Source: Halopiger xanaduensis SH-6
Lineage (GTDB): Archaea > Halobacteriota > Halobacteria > Halobacteriales > Natrialbaceae
DNA: 64,000 bases
Assembly: GCF_000217715.1 (NCBI RefSeq)
Contig: NC_015666.1
Location: 1,376,270 to 1,440,269, forward strand
Direction of reading: 5' to 3'
The position numbers were made by a program, and so were the translations under genes. Shown piece after piece: positions 33,776 to 42,836 of the stretch (the stretch's first letter is position 1; the number at the start of each line of letters is the position of its first letter). Under the pieces are notes generated by a model that did no database searches, was not told the origin of the DNA, and worked only from the letters and a program-made list of their open reading frames with translations.

Positions 33776-34002
33776 GCTCGGTTCGCTCCGAGTAGACAAG
33801 GTTTTGCTCGTCCGTCCCGTGGAAACTCGTGGAGCCAGGATCCCTGTCACACGCTCCGTGGCTCCGTTCCCCGTTTTTGTCCCTCGGTCCGCGGTCGCGA
33901 CCGTCAGGTACCGTCAGTCATCGATTCCCGAGTCAGTCACCGGCCTGCACCGTCGACCGAACGCCGCCAGAACGAACACGCTCGAGCGCGAACCACGGAC
34001 TA
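33776..34002 (+). other. 227-bp spacer with T-rich terminator
   Basis: CCCCGTTTTTGTCCC near 33865 resembles an oligo-T terminator for cheD. The rest shows no supported ORF. Confidence 0.3.
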
Positions 34003-35121
34003 ATGGATCCGACGGCACTCCGCGAGACGATTCCCGGCCTCGAGAGCGACGTCTACTGCAACTGGGGCGCGAGCGGGCCGAGTCCCCGCCGCGTCGTCGA
34101 GGCGGCCGAATCGGCCCTCGAGCACCACGAGTACGCGGCCCCCGGCGACGAGGGGATGTACCCCGCGGCGCTCGACGCCTACGACGAGGCGCGGGCGGCC
34201 GTCGCCGACCTGCTGGGTGCCACTCCCGACGAAATCGCCCTCACCGAGAGTACGACCGACGGCATCAACCGCATCGCCGGTGCGGTCTCGCTCGAGTGGG
34301 ACGAGGACGACGCCGTCGTCCGAACCGACCTCGAGCACGCCGCGGGCGTCCTGCCCTGGCAGCGCCTCGAGCGCCAGCGCGGGATCGACGTGCGCGTCCT
34401 GGAGACCGAACGGGGACGTCTCGATCTCGAGGACGTGAAAGCCGCCGCGGCCGACGCCTCGCTGTTCTGCGTGAGTTCGCTGACCTGGACGCACGGCACT
34501 CGGTTACCGGTTAGCGAGATCGTCGACATCGCACACGACGCGGGCGCACTGGTGCTGGTCGACGCCGTGCAGGCGCCCGGTCAGGGCCCGGTCGACGTCA
34601 CCGAGTGGGACGCCGACTTCGTCGTCGGGGCGGGCCACAAGTGGCTGCTCGCCCCGTTCGGTTCCGGCTTCTGCTACGTCGACGAGGACGTTGCCGCGGA
34701 TCTCGTCCCGCCCGCGATCGGCTACCGGAGCGTCAAGGATCCCGACGCTACCGAGTACCAGTACGCGGCCGGCGCGCGGCGGTTCGAGGTCGCCACCGCG
34801 AGTCCCGTTCCCCACGCCGGCCTGGTCGAGGCGATCGACTGCCTCGAGGAGATCGGCCTCGAGACGGTTCGGGATCGGATCGAGCGGCTCACGGACCGCC
34901 TGAAGGCGGGGATCTCGGACGAGCGGTTACTGAGTCCGCGCGAGTTCGAATCGGGGCTGGTGACGATCGACGTCGACGATCCCGAGGCGACCGTCGAGCG
35001 ACTCGCCGCACACGACATCACTATCCGCTCGCTGCCGTACCCGGACGCAATCCGGATCTCCGTCCACGCTGTCAACACGCCGGCGGACGTGGACGCGGCG
35101 CTCGAGGCGCTGTCGCTGTAG
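34003..35121 (+). CDS. Class V PLP-dependent aminotransferase (cysteine desulfurase-like)
   Basis: A 372-residue fold-type I enzyme. The PLP-binding Lys is in VGAGHKWLLAPFGSGF near residue 212, and the cofactor Asp in LVLVDAVQAPGQG near 183. Near the N-terminus NWGASGPSPRRVVEAAE matches the substrate loop seen in SufS/CsdA and isopenicillin epimerase-like members. I see no clear SufS-type active-site Cys loop, so desulfurase activity is uncertain. Transamination or racemisation of small amino acids is equally possible. Start ATG is the first in the conserved frame. Confidence 0.8.
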   Translation: MDPTALRETIPGLESDVYCNWGASGPSPRRVVEAAESALEHHEYAAPGDEGMYPAALDAYDEARAAVADLLGATPDEIALTESTTDGINRIAGAVSLEWDEDDAVVRTDLEHAAGVLPWQRLERQRGIDVRVLETERGRLDLEDVKAAAADASLFCVSSLTWTHGTRLPVSEIVDIAHDAGALVLVDAVQAPGQGPVDVTEWDADFVVGAGHKWLLAPFGSGFCYVDEDVAADLVPPAIGYRSVKDPDATEYQYAAGARRFEVATASPVPHAGLVEAIDCLEEIGLETVRDRIERLTDRLKAGISDERLLSPREFESGLVTIDVDDPEATVERLAAHDITIRSLPYPDAIRISVHAVNTPADVDAALEALSL

Positions 35122-35139
35122 GGAACTCGAGGTGAGCGT

Positions 35140-35304
35140 TCACGATGGATGCTGGTGGCGCAACTTCTCGGCGATCTGCCCCGGAACCTCGGTCCCACAG
35201 TCCTTGCACTTCCAGGTCGGATAGACGCCGCCGCCTTCCTTGACGATATCCTGGCGAAACTCGAGGGTCGCGCCGCAGAGGCAGCTATGGGTGGTCTGGG
35301 ACAT
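35140..35304 (-). CDS. Small CxC/CxxC zinc-ribbon protein
   Basis: A 54-residue protein beginning MSQTTHSCLCGATLEFRQD, with CLC near residue 8 and CKDCGTEV near residue 33, a compact zinc ribbon with mixed Cys spacing. The C-terminal helix ends KLRHQHPS. It is too short for an enzyme; related haloarchaeal mini-proteins are often co-expressed with translation or stress genes, but no function can be given. It converges with the aminotransferase gene. Confidence 0.7.
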   Translation of the reverse strand: MSQTTHSCLCGATLEFRQDIVKEGGGVYPTWKCKDCGTEVPGQIAEKLRHQHPS

Positions 35305-35371
35305 ACGTGCGCACTACCGGCCGAACGTACAAAACGTCTCCTCCGACCCCGCAGCGGTGAATCGAGGCCCG

Positions 35372-35902
35372 TTACTCCGGTTCGACTTCGGTAGGCTCCG
35401 AATCGTCCGATTCCGTGGCGTCGGCTGCCGCTTCGGCCAGCGTCTGGCGCTCGTCGAAGTACGCCGGCGCGTCGCGATCGAGTTCGAACTCGACGACGCG
35501 GGTCATCGCCGCCCGGCCGTCCTCGGCGTCCGACTGCAGTTCCTCGGCGAGCTCGGTGTAGTCCGCGGCCAGTTCCTGAAACGCCTGCATCCGTGCCTGT
35601 TTGGCCTCGACGATCGTCTGTTTTTCCTCTAAGTCCGCCGCCATCTCCTCGACGTCCTCGACGTCAACGTCGTCCGCGCCCGGATCGGCTGTCGAGGTTG
35701 GAGTCGCCGTTCCCTTCGTATTCGCGCCCTGTTGCTCCTCGAGTCGCGAGCGGATGTCCGCGACCGTCTCTTCGATCTCGTCCAAGAGTTCGTCCGCTTC
35801 CTTGCCCATGGTTTCGACCTGCCCGGAGAGGAGCCCCGCCTGGGTCCGGCAGTACTCGACGAATTCGCCGACCGACAGGTCGGGCTCGGTGTCGTCACTC
35901 AT
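35372..35902 (-). CDS. Coiled-coil protein of unknown function
   Basis: A 176-residue acidic protein. Residues 15-60 and 85-135 are predicted long helices with heptad repeats (ELLDEIEETVADIRSRLEEQ), joined by a Thr/Pro-rich linker (TKGTATPTSTADPG). Conserved-looking but without recognisable family; it may scaffold or bind a partner. ATG at 35902 is favoured because upstream in-frame residues are not conserved-looking. It is divergent from uvrA, with 189 bp between starts. Confidence 0.6.
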   Translation of the reverse strand: MSDDTEPDLSVGEFVEYCRTQAGLLSGQVETMGKEADELLDEIEETVADIRSRLEEQQGANTKGTATPTSTADPGADDVDVEDVEEMAADLEEKQTIVEAKQARMQAFQELAADYTELAEELQSDAEDGRAAMTRVVEFELDRDAPAYFDERQTLAEAAADATESDDSEPTEVEPE

Positions 35903-36003
35903 GACCGACCGTTCGTGCTTCCGGCCGAAGTCACTTTGGGCACCCCGTCCTGCGGCTTTGTGACTAGTGCTAACGAACACCTCGCCATTCGGGTTTCAGA
36001 CCC

Positions 36004-36095
36004 GTTAAGTTCCTCGGGCCACTGATACACCTACAATGAATCGGGTATCGAGTCGCGCGACCAGCTACTCACGACCTATCGCAAGCGAGACATGA
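36004..36095 (+). other. uvrA promoter and 19-codon leaderless upstream ORF
   Basis: A GTTAAG box at 36004-36009 is 27-32 nt before the ATG at 36036. The ORF ([19 protein letters not shown]) ends in a TGA overlapping the uvrA start as ATGA. No strong ribosome site precedes uvrA, so translation may depend on arrival of ribosomes from the mini-ORF. Confidence 0.45.
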
Positions 36096-39058
36096 GCAAG
36101 GACTACATCGAAGTCCGCGGTGCGGAGGAACACAACCTCAAGGACCTCGACGTGGAGATCCCCCGCGAGGAGTTTACCGTCGTCACCGGCCTGTCGGGCT
36201 CGGGTAAGTCCTCGCTCGCGTTCGAGACGATCTACGCCGAGGGCCAGCGCCGATACATCGAGAGCCTCTCGGCCTACGCCCGGAACTTCTTAGGCCAGAT
36301 GGACAAGCCCCAGGTCGAGACCGTCGAAGGGCTCTCCCCGGCGATCTCGATCGACCAGAAGAACGCCGCGAACAATCCGCGATCGACCGTCGGGACCGTC
36401 ACCGAACTGCACGACTACCTGCGGCTGCTCTACGCCCGCGTCGGCACGCCCCACTGTCCCGAGTGCGGCCGCGAAGTCGGCGAACAGAGCGCCCAGAACA
36501 TGGTCGAGCGCATCCTCGAGCTGCCCGAGGGGACGAAGGCCAAGCTCGCGGCGCCGGTCGTCCGCGACCAGAAGGGCGCTTTCGAGGATCTCTTCGAGGA
36601 GTTAGTGTCCGAAGGGTACGCCCGCGTCGAGATCGACGGTGAGGAACACGACCTCACGCTCGACGATCCCGATCTGGACGAGAACTTCGACCACACGATC
36701 GACGTCATCGTCGACCGCGTGAAGGTCTCCGCGGAGGACCGTCCGCGCATCATCGACAGCGTCGAAACCGCGCTCGCCGAGGCGGAGGGCGTCCTGAAGG
36801 TCATCCTCCCGGACCCGCCGGAGGAGGCCGCCGAAGACCTCGGCGAGGAAGCCCGTCGGACCGGCGCGCTGGGCGACGAGGGCGACGACGATGACGACCG
36901 GTTCGTCGTCGAGTTCTCGAAGGACCTCGCGTGTACCCACTGCGGCATCGACGTTCCCGAGATCGAGACCCGCTCGTTCTCCTTTAACTCCCCCCACGGC
37001 GCCTGTCCCGAGTGTGAGGGACTGGGCGAGACCAAGGAAGTCGACGAGGATCTCGTCGTGCAGGACCCCTCGAAGCCGCTCAAGCACGTCTTCGAAGCCT
37101 GGAGCTACAACCGCTCGTACTACCAGACGCGCCTCGACGCCGTCGCCGAGCACTTCGACGTCTCGCTGTCGACGCCGTTCGAGGAACTGGACGAGGATAT
37201 CCGGCGACAGTTCCTGTACGGCACCGACGAGGAGGTGCTGTTCAAGCGCCACACGAAAAACGGAACGCGACGGAAGCGCAAGCGCTTCGAGGGCGTCATT
37301 CCGAACCTCGAGCGCCGCTACCTCGAGACCGACTCGGACTCGACCCGCGAGCACATCGAGGACTACATGTCGGTCACGGAGTGTCCGGCCTGCGACGGCA
37401 CCCGCCTCAAGCCCGCCAGCCGCGCGGTGCTGGTCGACGGGACCTCGATCACGGAGATCAACGGGATGAGCATCGGCGACGCCCTGGAGCACTTCGAGTC
37501 GCTCGAGGCGGACCTCACCGAGCGCGAGAAGGTCATCGCCGAGGAGATCCTTAAGGAAATCCGCGCGCGACTCGGCTTCATGGTCGAGGTCGGTCTCGAG
37601 TACCTGACCCTCGACCGCGAGGCCTCGACGCTGTCGGGCGGCGAGAGCCAGCGCATCCGACTGGCCACGCAGATTGGCTCCGGCCTCGTGGGCGTGCTGT
37701 ACGTCCTCGACGAGCCCTCGATCGGGCTCCACCAGCGCGATAACGACCGGTTGCTCGACACGCTCGAGGAACTGCGCGACCTCGGCAACACCCTGCTGGT
37801 CGTCGAACACGACGAGGAGACGATGCGCCGCGCGGACCAGGTCGTCGACATGGGCCCCGGCCCCGGCAAGCGCGGCGGCGAGGTCGTCGTCAACGGCCCG
37901 GTCGAGGAAGTCAAGCAGTGTGAGGACTCCGTGACGGGCGACTACCTCTCCGGACGCAAGCAGATCCCCGTGCCCGAGGAGCGCCGCGACCCCGACGGCG
38001 CGATGACGATCCTCGGCGCGCGCCAGCACAACCTCAAGGAGCTGGACGTCGACATCCCGCTTGGCTGCTTTACGGCCATTACGGGCGTCTCGGGTTCCGG
38101 GAAGTCCACCCTCATGCACGAGGTCCTCTACAAGGGGCTGGCCCGCCAGATGAACGACAACACGAGCGTCATCCCGGGCGACTACGACGACCTCGAGGGC
38201 CTCGAGGAGATCGAGACGGTCCGCCTGATCGACCAGTCGCCGATCGGCCGCACGCCGCGCTCCAATCCCGCAACGTACACCGGCGTCTTCGACCACATCC
38301 GCGAGCTGTTCGCCTCGACGAAGCTCTCGAAACAGCGCGGCTACGAGAAGGGCCGGTTCTCCTTCAACGTCAAGGGCGGCCGCTGCGAGGAGTGTGGCGG
38401 GCAGGGCACGGTGAAGATCGAGATGAATTTCCTCTCGGACGTGTACGTCCCCTGCGAAGAGTGCGACGGCGCCCGCTACAACGACGCCACCCTCGACGTC
38501 ACCTACAAGGGCAAGACCATCGCGGACGTCCTCGAGATGTCGGTCGAGGAGGCCTACGAGTTCTTCGAGTCCTCGAGCCAGATCCGCCGGCGCCTCAAAC
38601 TCCTGAAGGACGTCGGGCTGGACTACATGAAGCTCGGCCAGCCCTCGACGACGCTCTCCGGTGGGGAGGCACAGCGCATCAAGCTCGCCGAAGAACTGGG
38701 CAAGAAGGATTCGGGCGAGACGCTCTATCTGCTCGACGAGCCCACGACCGGGCTCCACAGCGAGGACGAACGCAAACTCATCGACGTGCTCCACCGGCTG
38801 ACCGATAACGGCAACACCGTCGTCGTCATCGAGCACGAACTCGACCTCGTGAAGAACGCCGACCACATCATCGACCTCGGCCCCGAGGGCGGCGAGAACG
38901 GCGGGCAGGTCGTCGCGACGGGTACCCCCGAGGAGGTCGCGCGACTCGACGAATCCCACACCGGCCGCTACCTGCGGGACCTGCTCCCGAAGGTCGACAT
39001 CGAAGGTCCGCGCGGCGAGCGCGTCGAGCCGGTGTCGGCGCCGATGGACGACGACTGA
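36092..39058 (+). CDS. uvrA: Excinuclease ABC subunit A
   Basis: A 988-residue UvrA, the damage-recognition ATPase of bacterial-type nucleotide excision repair, acquired and retained in haloarchaea. Two ABC ATPase halves are seen: Walker [13 protein letters not shown] near residue 32 and [12 protein letters not shown] near 667. Signature motifs [11 protein letters not shown] and [11 protein letters not shown] are followed by Walker B ([19 protein letters not shown]). Four zinc-binding Cys pairs are visible, including [19 protein letters not shown] and the insertion finger [17 protein letters not shown]. UvrB and UvrC genes are not in the window. An opposite-strand 785-codon frame is an artefact. 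Confidence 0.97.
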   Translation: MSKDYIEVRGAEEHNLKDLDVEIPREEFTVVTGLSGSGKSSLAFETIYAEGQRRYIESLSAYARNFLGQMDKPQVETVEGLSPAISIDQKNAANNPRSTVGTVTELHDYLRLLYARVGTPHCPECGREVGEQSAQNMVERILELPEGTKAKLAAPVVRDQKGAFEDLFEELVSEGYARVEIDGEEHDLTLDDPDLDENFDHTIDVIVDRVKVSAEDRPRIIDSVETALAEAEGVLKVILPDPPEEAAEDLGEEARRTGALGDEGDDDDDRFVVEFSKDLACTHCGIDVPEIETRSFSFNSPHGACPECEGLGETKEVDEDLVVQDPSKPLKHVFEAWSYNRSYYQTRLDAVAEHFDVSLSTPFEELDEDIRRQFLYGTDEEVLFKRHTKNGTRRKRKRFEGVIPNLERRYLETDSDSTREHIEDYMSVTECPACDGTRLKPASRAVLVDGTSITEINGMSIGDALEHFESLEADLTEREKVIAEEILKEIRARLGFMVEVGLEYLTLDREASTLSGGESQRIRLATQIGSGLVGVLYVLDEPSIGLHQRDNDRLLDTLEELRDLGNTLLVVEHDEETMRRADQVVDMGPGPGKRGGEVVVNGPVEEVKQCEDSVTGDYLSGRKQIPVPEERRDPDGAMTILGARQHNLKELDVDIPLGCFTAITGVSGSGKSTLMHEVLYKGLARQMNDNTSVIPGDYDDLEGLEEIETVRLIDQSPIGRTPRSNPATYTGVFDHIRELFASTKLSKQRGYEKGRFSFNVKGGRCEECGGQGTVKIEMNFLSDVYVPCEECDGARYNDATLDVTYKGKTIADVLEMSVEEAYEFFESSSQIRRRLKLLKDVGLDYMKLGQPSTTLSGGEAQRIKLAEELGKKDSGETLYLLDEPTTGLHSEDERKLIDVLHRLTDNGNTVVVIEHELDLVKNADHIIDLGPEGGENGGQVVATGTPEEVARLDESHTGRYLRDLLPKVDIEGPRGERVEPVSAPMDDD

Positions 39059-39115
39059 GCCGGTTACTGGCGTTTTCCTTTCTTACTCTCACTCTCACTC
39101 TCGAACTCGGAAGAT

Positions 39116-39132
39116 GTTGTTATCGTAACAAC
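39116..39132. promoter_or_regulatory. Perfect palindrome upstream of a methyltransferase gene
   Basis: GTTGTTA-TCG-TAACAAC has 7-bp arms and lies 30-46 bp before the methyltransferase ATG, covering the position expected for BRE and TATA. It is a good candidate for a repressor operator. It is preceded by a CTCTCA microsatellite (about 39084-39101) in the uvrA downstream region. Confidence 0.45.
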
Positions 39133-39162
39133 TACTCTTGGAACCGCCGCCGAACGGCGCGT

Positions 39163-39945
39163 ATGGACGGCGATTCCGATTCGATCGAACACCACTACGA
39201 CGCCGTTGCCGACATCTGGGCGGAGTTCACCCAACAGCCCACGAAGAAACACCTCCTCTGGCCAACGATCAGATCGCTCCTGCCGCCGGTCGACGGACTG
39301 CGCGTCCTCGACGCCGGCTGCGGCGACGGCCACTACGCGGCGCGGCTCGCCGACCGCGGCGCGGACGTGCTCGGGATCGACGCGAGTCAGGAGATGATTC
39401 GAACCGCCGAGGAGCGACACGGCGATCGGGTCGACTTTCGCCGCGCTCGCGTGGACGAACCGCTCGAGTTCCTCGAGGACGACTCGTTCGACCTCGTGTG
39501 CTGCCAGCACGTGTTTTCGCACCTGCCGTCGCTCGAGACGCCCGTCGAGGAGTTCGCTCGCGTTCTTCGACCCGGGGGCTCGGTCGTCCTTTCGACGCAC
39601 CACCCGTTCCACGACTTTCAGGTGGTCCGAGACGAGGCGTACCCCGATGCGTACGCGGCGCTCGAGGATCTGAACCCGGTCGTCGAGCCGTCGTCGCCGC
39701 GGACAAACTACCACGAGACGGAGCGGTTCAAGATCCACTGGACCGGCGAAGAGAGTTCGAACCCCGGCGTCTACTACCGGCGTTCGTTGACCGAGTTGCT
39801 CCGACCCCTGCTCGAGACGGGGTTCGACCTGCGCGCGCTCGAGGAGCCAGCCCCGAACGAGGCGTTCGAGCGGGAGTTTCCGGACGCGGCGACGGAATTG
39901 GAGCGTCGCGTTCCCCGGTCGATCTGTCTTCGCGCGCAGCGCTAG
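39163..39945 (+). CDS. Class I SAM-dependent methyltransferase
   Basis: A 260-residue methyltransferase. The SAM site is VLDAGCGDGHYAARLADRG near residue 46, motif II-like FDLVCCQHVFSHLPSLET near 108, and the conserved FARVLRPGGSVVLSTHHPFHDF near 131. The pattern fits the UbiE/UbiG-like small-molecule group; the substrate is unknown. It stands downstream of uvrA with its own promoter and a palindromic operator candidate at 39116-39132. Confidence 0.9.
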   Translation: MDGDSDSIEHHYDAVADIWAEFTQQPTKKHLLWPTIRSLLPPVDGLRVLDAGCGDGHYAARLADRGADVLGIDASQEMIRTAEERHGDRVDFRRARVDEPLEFLEDDSFDLVCCQHVFSHLPSLETPVEEFARVLRPGGSVVLSTHHPFHDFQVVRDEAYPDAYAALEDLNPVVEPSSPRTNYHETERFKIHWTGEESSNPGVYYRRSLTELLRPLLETGFDLRALEEPAPNEAFEREFPDAATELERRVPRSICLRAQR

Positions 39946-40005
39946 TCGAGCGGCGGAGGCCGTTGCTACCCCATTTCGTTTGTACGAGTAGGTTCTATAC
40001 CCGCT

Positions 40006-41043
40006 ATGGCCACAGCGTACGTCGCGCTCCGCGATCGGCTGCTCGTCTGTCGCGGCTCGGGACCGACGGCCGACGACTGGACGACCGCGACGCGCCTCGA
40101 GGGGCACTCCCTCGAGTGCGTCGCGGCTTCGACCGATGCGCCCGAGCGCGTTTTCGTCGGGACCTTCGAGGACGGCCTCCACCGCTCGAGCGACGGCGGC
40201 GAGACGTTCGCGCCCCTCGAGACGGACTTCGTCAGCCAGGCCGTCACGTCGCTGGCGATCAGCCCGCACGATCCCGACGTGGTCTACGCCGGGACCGAAC
40301 CGAGCCGCGTCTACCGCAGCGCGAACGGCGGCGACTCCTGGACGCTCCTCGAGGGGCTGACCGACCTCCCCTCCGAGCCGGAGTGGTACTTCCCGCCGCG
40401 TCCGCACACCCATCACACCCGCTGGCTCGAGGTGGATCCGTTCGATCCCGAGCGGCTCTACGTGGGCATCGAGGCGGGCGCGTTCGTCTACAGCCCCGAC
40501 GGCGGCGAGACGTGGCACGAACGCCCCGACGGCTCGCGCCGGGACAACCACAGCTTGGCAACCCACCCGGATCGCGAGGGACGAATCTACTCGGCGGCCG
40601 GCGACGGCTACGCCGAGAGCGACGACGGCGGCGAATCCTGGCGGCGGCCGCAGGACGGGCTCGAGCACACCTACTGCTGGAGCGTCGTCCCCCATCCCGC
40701 CGATCCGGACCGGGTGCTCGTCTCGAGTGCGAGCGGCGCCTCGGCGGCCCACACGGCCGAACGGGCCGAATCGTACGTGTACCGGCGGACGGCCGGCGAG
40801 GGATGGCACCGCCTCGACGACCGCGGGATTCCGATGGGCGAGGGCGTCGTCCGGACCGTCTTCGACGACCCTGCATTGAACGCATCCGAGGCGGTCGCCG
40901 CCGACGGCGTCGTCTACGGCGTGAACAATCAGGGACTGTTCGTCACCACGAACTTCGGCGATCGGTGGCGACCCGTCGGGATCGACTGGGACGACGCGCT
41001 CAAGGCGCAGGCGCCGCGCGGGCTCGTCGTCGTGGAAGAATAG
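40006..41043 (+). CDS. BNR/Asp-box repeat beta-propeller protein
   Basis: A 345-residue predicted beta-propeller. Asp-box repeats SSDGGETF, SANGGDSW, SPDGGETW, SDDGGESW and a degenerate TNFGDRW are spaced 50-60 residues apart, as in sialidases and the Ycf48 photosystem assembly family. No signal peptide or catalytic Arg triad is visible, so it is more likely a binding protein than a glycosidase. The start MATAYVALRDRLLVCRG is the conserved opening. TATA-like CTATACCC precedes it. Confidence 0.78.
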   Translation: MATAYVALRDRLLVCRGSGPTADDWTTATRLEGHSLECVAASTDAPERVFVGTFEDGLHRSSDGGETFAPLETDFVSQAVTSLAISPHDPDVVYAGTEPSRVYRSANGGDSWTLLEGLTDLPSEPEWYFPPRPHTHHTRWLEVDPFDPERLYVGIEAGAFVYSPDGGETWHERPDGSRRDNHSLATHPDREGRIYSAAGDGYAESDDGGESWRRPQDGLEHTYCWSVVPHPADPDRVLVSSASGASAAHTAERAESYVYRRTAGEGWHRLDDRGIPMGEGVVRTVFDDPALNASEAVAADGVVYGVNNQGLFVTTNFGDRWRPVGIDWDDALKAQAPRGLVVVEE

Positions 41044-41079
41044 GACCGCGAGCGGCCGTGCTGTGCGGGCAGTTGCGGC

Positions 41080-41613
41080 TCAGTTGTGGGTCGGCGTCCG
41101 GTCGGCGAGTCGACGCGGGACCGCGCCGTTGATCGTCCCGAAGGTCGCGCCGACGAGCAAGCCGTAGACGAGGTGGCCGACTGCGAAGACGGCCGCCCCG
41201 AGCAACTCCGCTGCCAGCCCCGGCAGCGGCAGGAACGGCAGCGGCAGCGTCGCCACCCCCGCCTGGGCCACCGCGGCCGGGAGGATGAGGCCGCCTACGA
41301 GGAGGCCGAGCGCCGTCCCGAAGGCGACGGCGGCGCCGGCGTACTCGTCGAACGACCCGACGAACTGCCGAACCGCGGGCCGCGAGACGACGACGGCGAA
41401 CGCGATCCCGAAGCCCATGCTCACCGCGAGGTGGACGATCCACCCCGCGGCGATCGTCGACGATCCGAGCAGCGCGCCGAGGACCTCGAACACGTCCGGT
41501 CCGAGCAGGAGCACGAGCCCCATGCCGACGCCGCCCACGAGCCCCGCCAGCAGCCCGCCGATTACGATCTCGATGCCGGTGAGCGTCCGTTCATGCTTGT
41601 GTCTCTCTGCCAT
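41080..41613 (-). CDS. Membrane protein (DUF6789-like)
   Basis: A 177-residue protein with a short charged N-terminus (MAERHKHERTLTG) and about four to five hydrophobic segments (residues 15-40, 55-80, 92-115 and 135-165). It resembles the haloarchaeal DUF6789 and histidine-kinase-less membrane proteins; I am not certain of the family. No functional motif is visible. It converges with the BNR protein gene. A short AT-rich stretch (CCAACACTAACT) precedes its start. Confidence 0.6.
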   Translation of the reverse strand: MAERHKHERTLTGIEIVIGGLLAGLVGGVGMGLVLLLGPDVFEVLGALLGSSTIAAGWIVHLAVSMGFGIAFAVVVSRPAVRQFVGSFDEYAGAAVAFGTALGLLVGGLILPAAVAQAGVATLPLPFLPLPGLAAELLGAAVFAVGHLVYGLLVGATFGTINGAVPRRLADRTPTHN

Positions 41614-41744
41614 AGTTAGTGTTGGAAGCTCAAGGGGAATAACTCTAATTTCAGGCGCGGAGACGGTTAACTAATTTCGGTTTCAGTTCGTCTCGAGCGG
41701 CGCTGCGCGACGCGGGCGGGGAGCGCCGGCCGCGAGCCGGGTCG

Positions 41745-42053
41745 TCAGAGCATCGCCTCGAGCGCGCTCTGGCCGATCGAGACGGCGAACCAGAGGACGA
41801 TCGCGACGACGGCGAGCACGAACAGCACTGCTGTCTGTTTCACCCCGCCCAGCTCGTCCCACCGGGAGGCGCCGAGCGCGTTCGTGAGCGGCGGTTCGAA
41901 CGCCGCGCCGAGAAATCCGATTCCGAAGAGCGTTGCCAACGCGGCGAGTCGAGTCATGAGCCCGAGGTTCGGCTGCCCCAGCGCCGAGCCGACGACCACG
42001 AGTCCGATGCCGATTCCGAGTCGCTCCGCGACGGAAATATCTTCGACGTCCAT
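41745..42053 (-). CDS. Small membrane protein of unknown function
   Basis: A 102-residue protein with about three hydrophobic segments (residues 12-30, 34-50 and 72-95) after a short acidic start, MDVEDISVAERLG. No family is recognised. It has the normal codon pattern and ends close to a GC-rich spacer. It is divergent from rps24e, with about 235 bp between them. Confidence 0.6.
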   Translation of the reverse strand: MDVEDISVAERLGIGIGLVVVGSALGQPNLGLMTRLAALATLFGIGFLGAAFEPPLTNALGASRWDELGGVKQTAVLFVLAVVAIVLWFAVSIGQSALEAML

Positions 42054-42287
42054 ACCTCCGGCTCGTTCATGTCTGTGATAAAATACTCGTTACAAAAACT
42101 AATAATCGGAATGACGATATCGGACGCGATCGGCTCGAACGCCGATCGCGGGCTTTGGGAACCGACGACGGCGGCGACCGCGCGGCGATCGCGACCGGTC
42201 AAGCCCGGAGCGAACCCGAGACGCCGGTGGCGGGTTCGAAATCCTTTTAGGCGCTACACGGGGATAGTAGTGTAACTGAGTGATATC
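42054..42287 (+). promoter_or_regulatory. rps24e upstream region
   Basis: Contains an AT-rich stretch (GATAAAATACTCGTTACAAA, about 42076-42095), promoter-like for either direction, and a box CCTTTTAG near 42243 placed for transcription start close to 42270. GAGTGAT, 4 nt before the rps24e ATG, is a plausible ribosome site, so this mRNA has a short leader. Confidence 0.4.
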
Positions 42288-42602
42288 ATGGACGTCGACA
42301 TCGTTTCCGAAGAGGACAACCCCATGTTGCACCGTACCGACGTGACCTTCGAGCTGACCCACGAGGACGCCACCCCCGAGCGCCTGCAGGTTCGGGACAG
42401 CCTCGCGGCGAAGCTGAACAAGGACGCCGACGAGGTCGTCATCCGCAACCTCAACACGAAGTTCGGCATGCGAAAGACCGTCGGCGAAGCCAAGGTCTAC
42501 GAATCCGCGGACTTCGCCCGCGAAGTCGAGCAGGACCACATGCTCGAGCGCAACAAGATCGGCGTCGAGGAAGAGGCGGACGCTGAAGCGGAGGAAGCAT
42601 AA
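42288..42602 (+). CDS. rps24e: 30S ribosomal protein S24e
   Basis: A 104-residue archaeal/eukaryal ribosomal protein. [19 protein letters not shown] opens the beta-domain, and [19 protein letters not shown] is the conserved central helix-loop. The last 15 residues are acidic, as usual in halophiles. It forms an operon with rps27ae, starting 1 bp after its stop, and probably with kae1/bud32 downstream. Confidence 0.97.
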   Translation: MDVDIVSEEDNPMLHRTDVTFELTHEDATPERLQVRDSLAAKLNKDADEVVIRNLNTKFGMRKTVGEAKVYESADFAREVEQDHMLERNKIGVEEEADAEAEEA

Positions 42603-42603
42603 C

Positions 42604-42738
42604 ATGGCACGCCACGAACTCTACAACGACGACGGCAGCACCGACCGCGAGCAGTGCCCCCGATGCGGCGACTCCTTCCTCGCCGACCACGGCGACCGCA
42701 AGCACTGCGGCAAGTGCAGCTACACCGAGTGGGAGTAA
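42604..42738 (+). CDS. rps27ae: 30S ribosomal protein S27ae
   Basis: A 44-residue zinc-ribbon ribosomal protein. [12 protein letters not shown] and [10 protein letters not shown] carry the four zinc-binding Cys residues. It is the archaeal counterpart of the ribosomal part of eukaryotic ubiquitin-S27a. Start ATG 42604 is one base after the S24e stop. The order S24e-S27ae-Kae1/Bud32 is the widely conserved archaeal arrangement linking ribosome and KEOPS genes. Confidence 0.97.
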   Translation: MARHELYNDDGSTDREQCPRCGDSFLADHGDRKHCGKCSYTEWE

Positions 42739-42836
42739 CGCGTTCCAGCCGATTCCTGCCGGCCGCTCGCGTCTCGAGCGCTCGAGTACCGCAGTGCTGA
42801 GACCGGACCGAGAGCAGGAGTAGCGTACCCAGACAC

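Noticed and set aside
36602-38959. 785-codon open frame opposite uvrA
   Set aside because: Shadow of the strongly supported uvrA gene; no start signal or motif.
39084-39101. CTCTCA microsatellite after uvrA as a phase-variable promoter
   Set aside because: Only about three units, in a terminator-like position and not between TATA and start of the next gene.
42228-42255. GGGTTCGAAATCC resembling a tRNA T-arm before rps24e
   Set aside because: The flanks do not pair into a 5-bp T stem and no acceptor, D or anticodon arms can be built around it.
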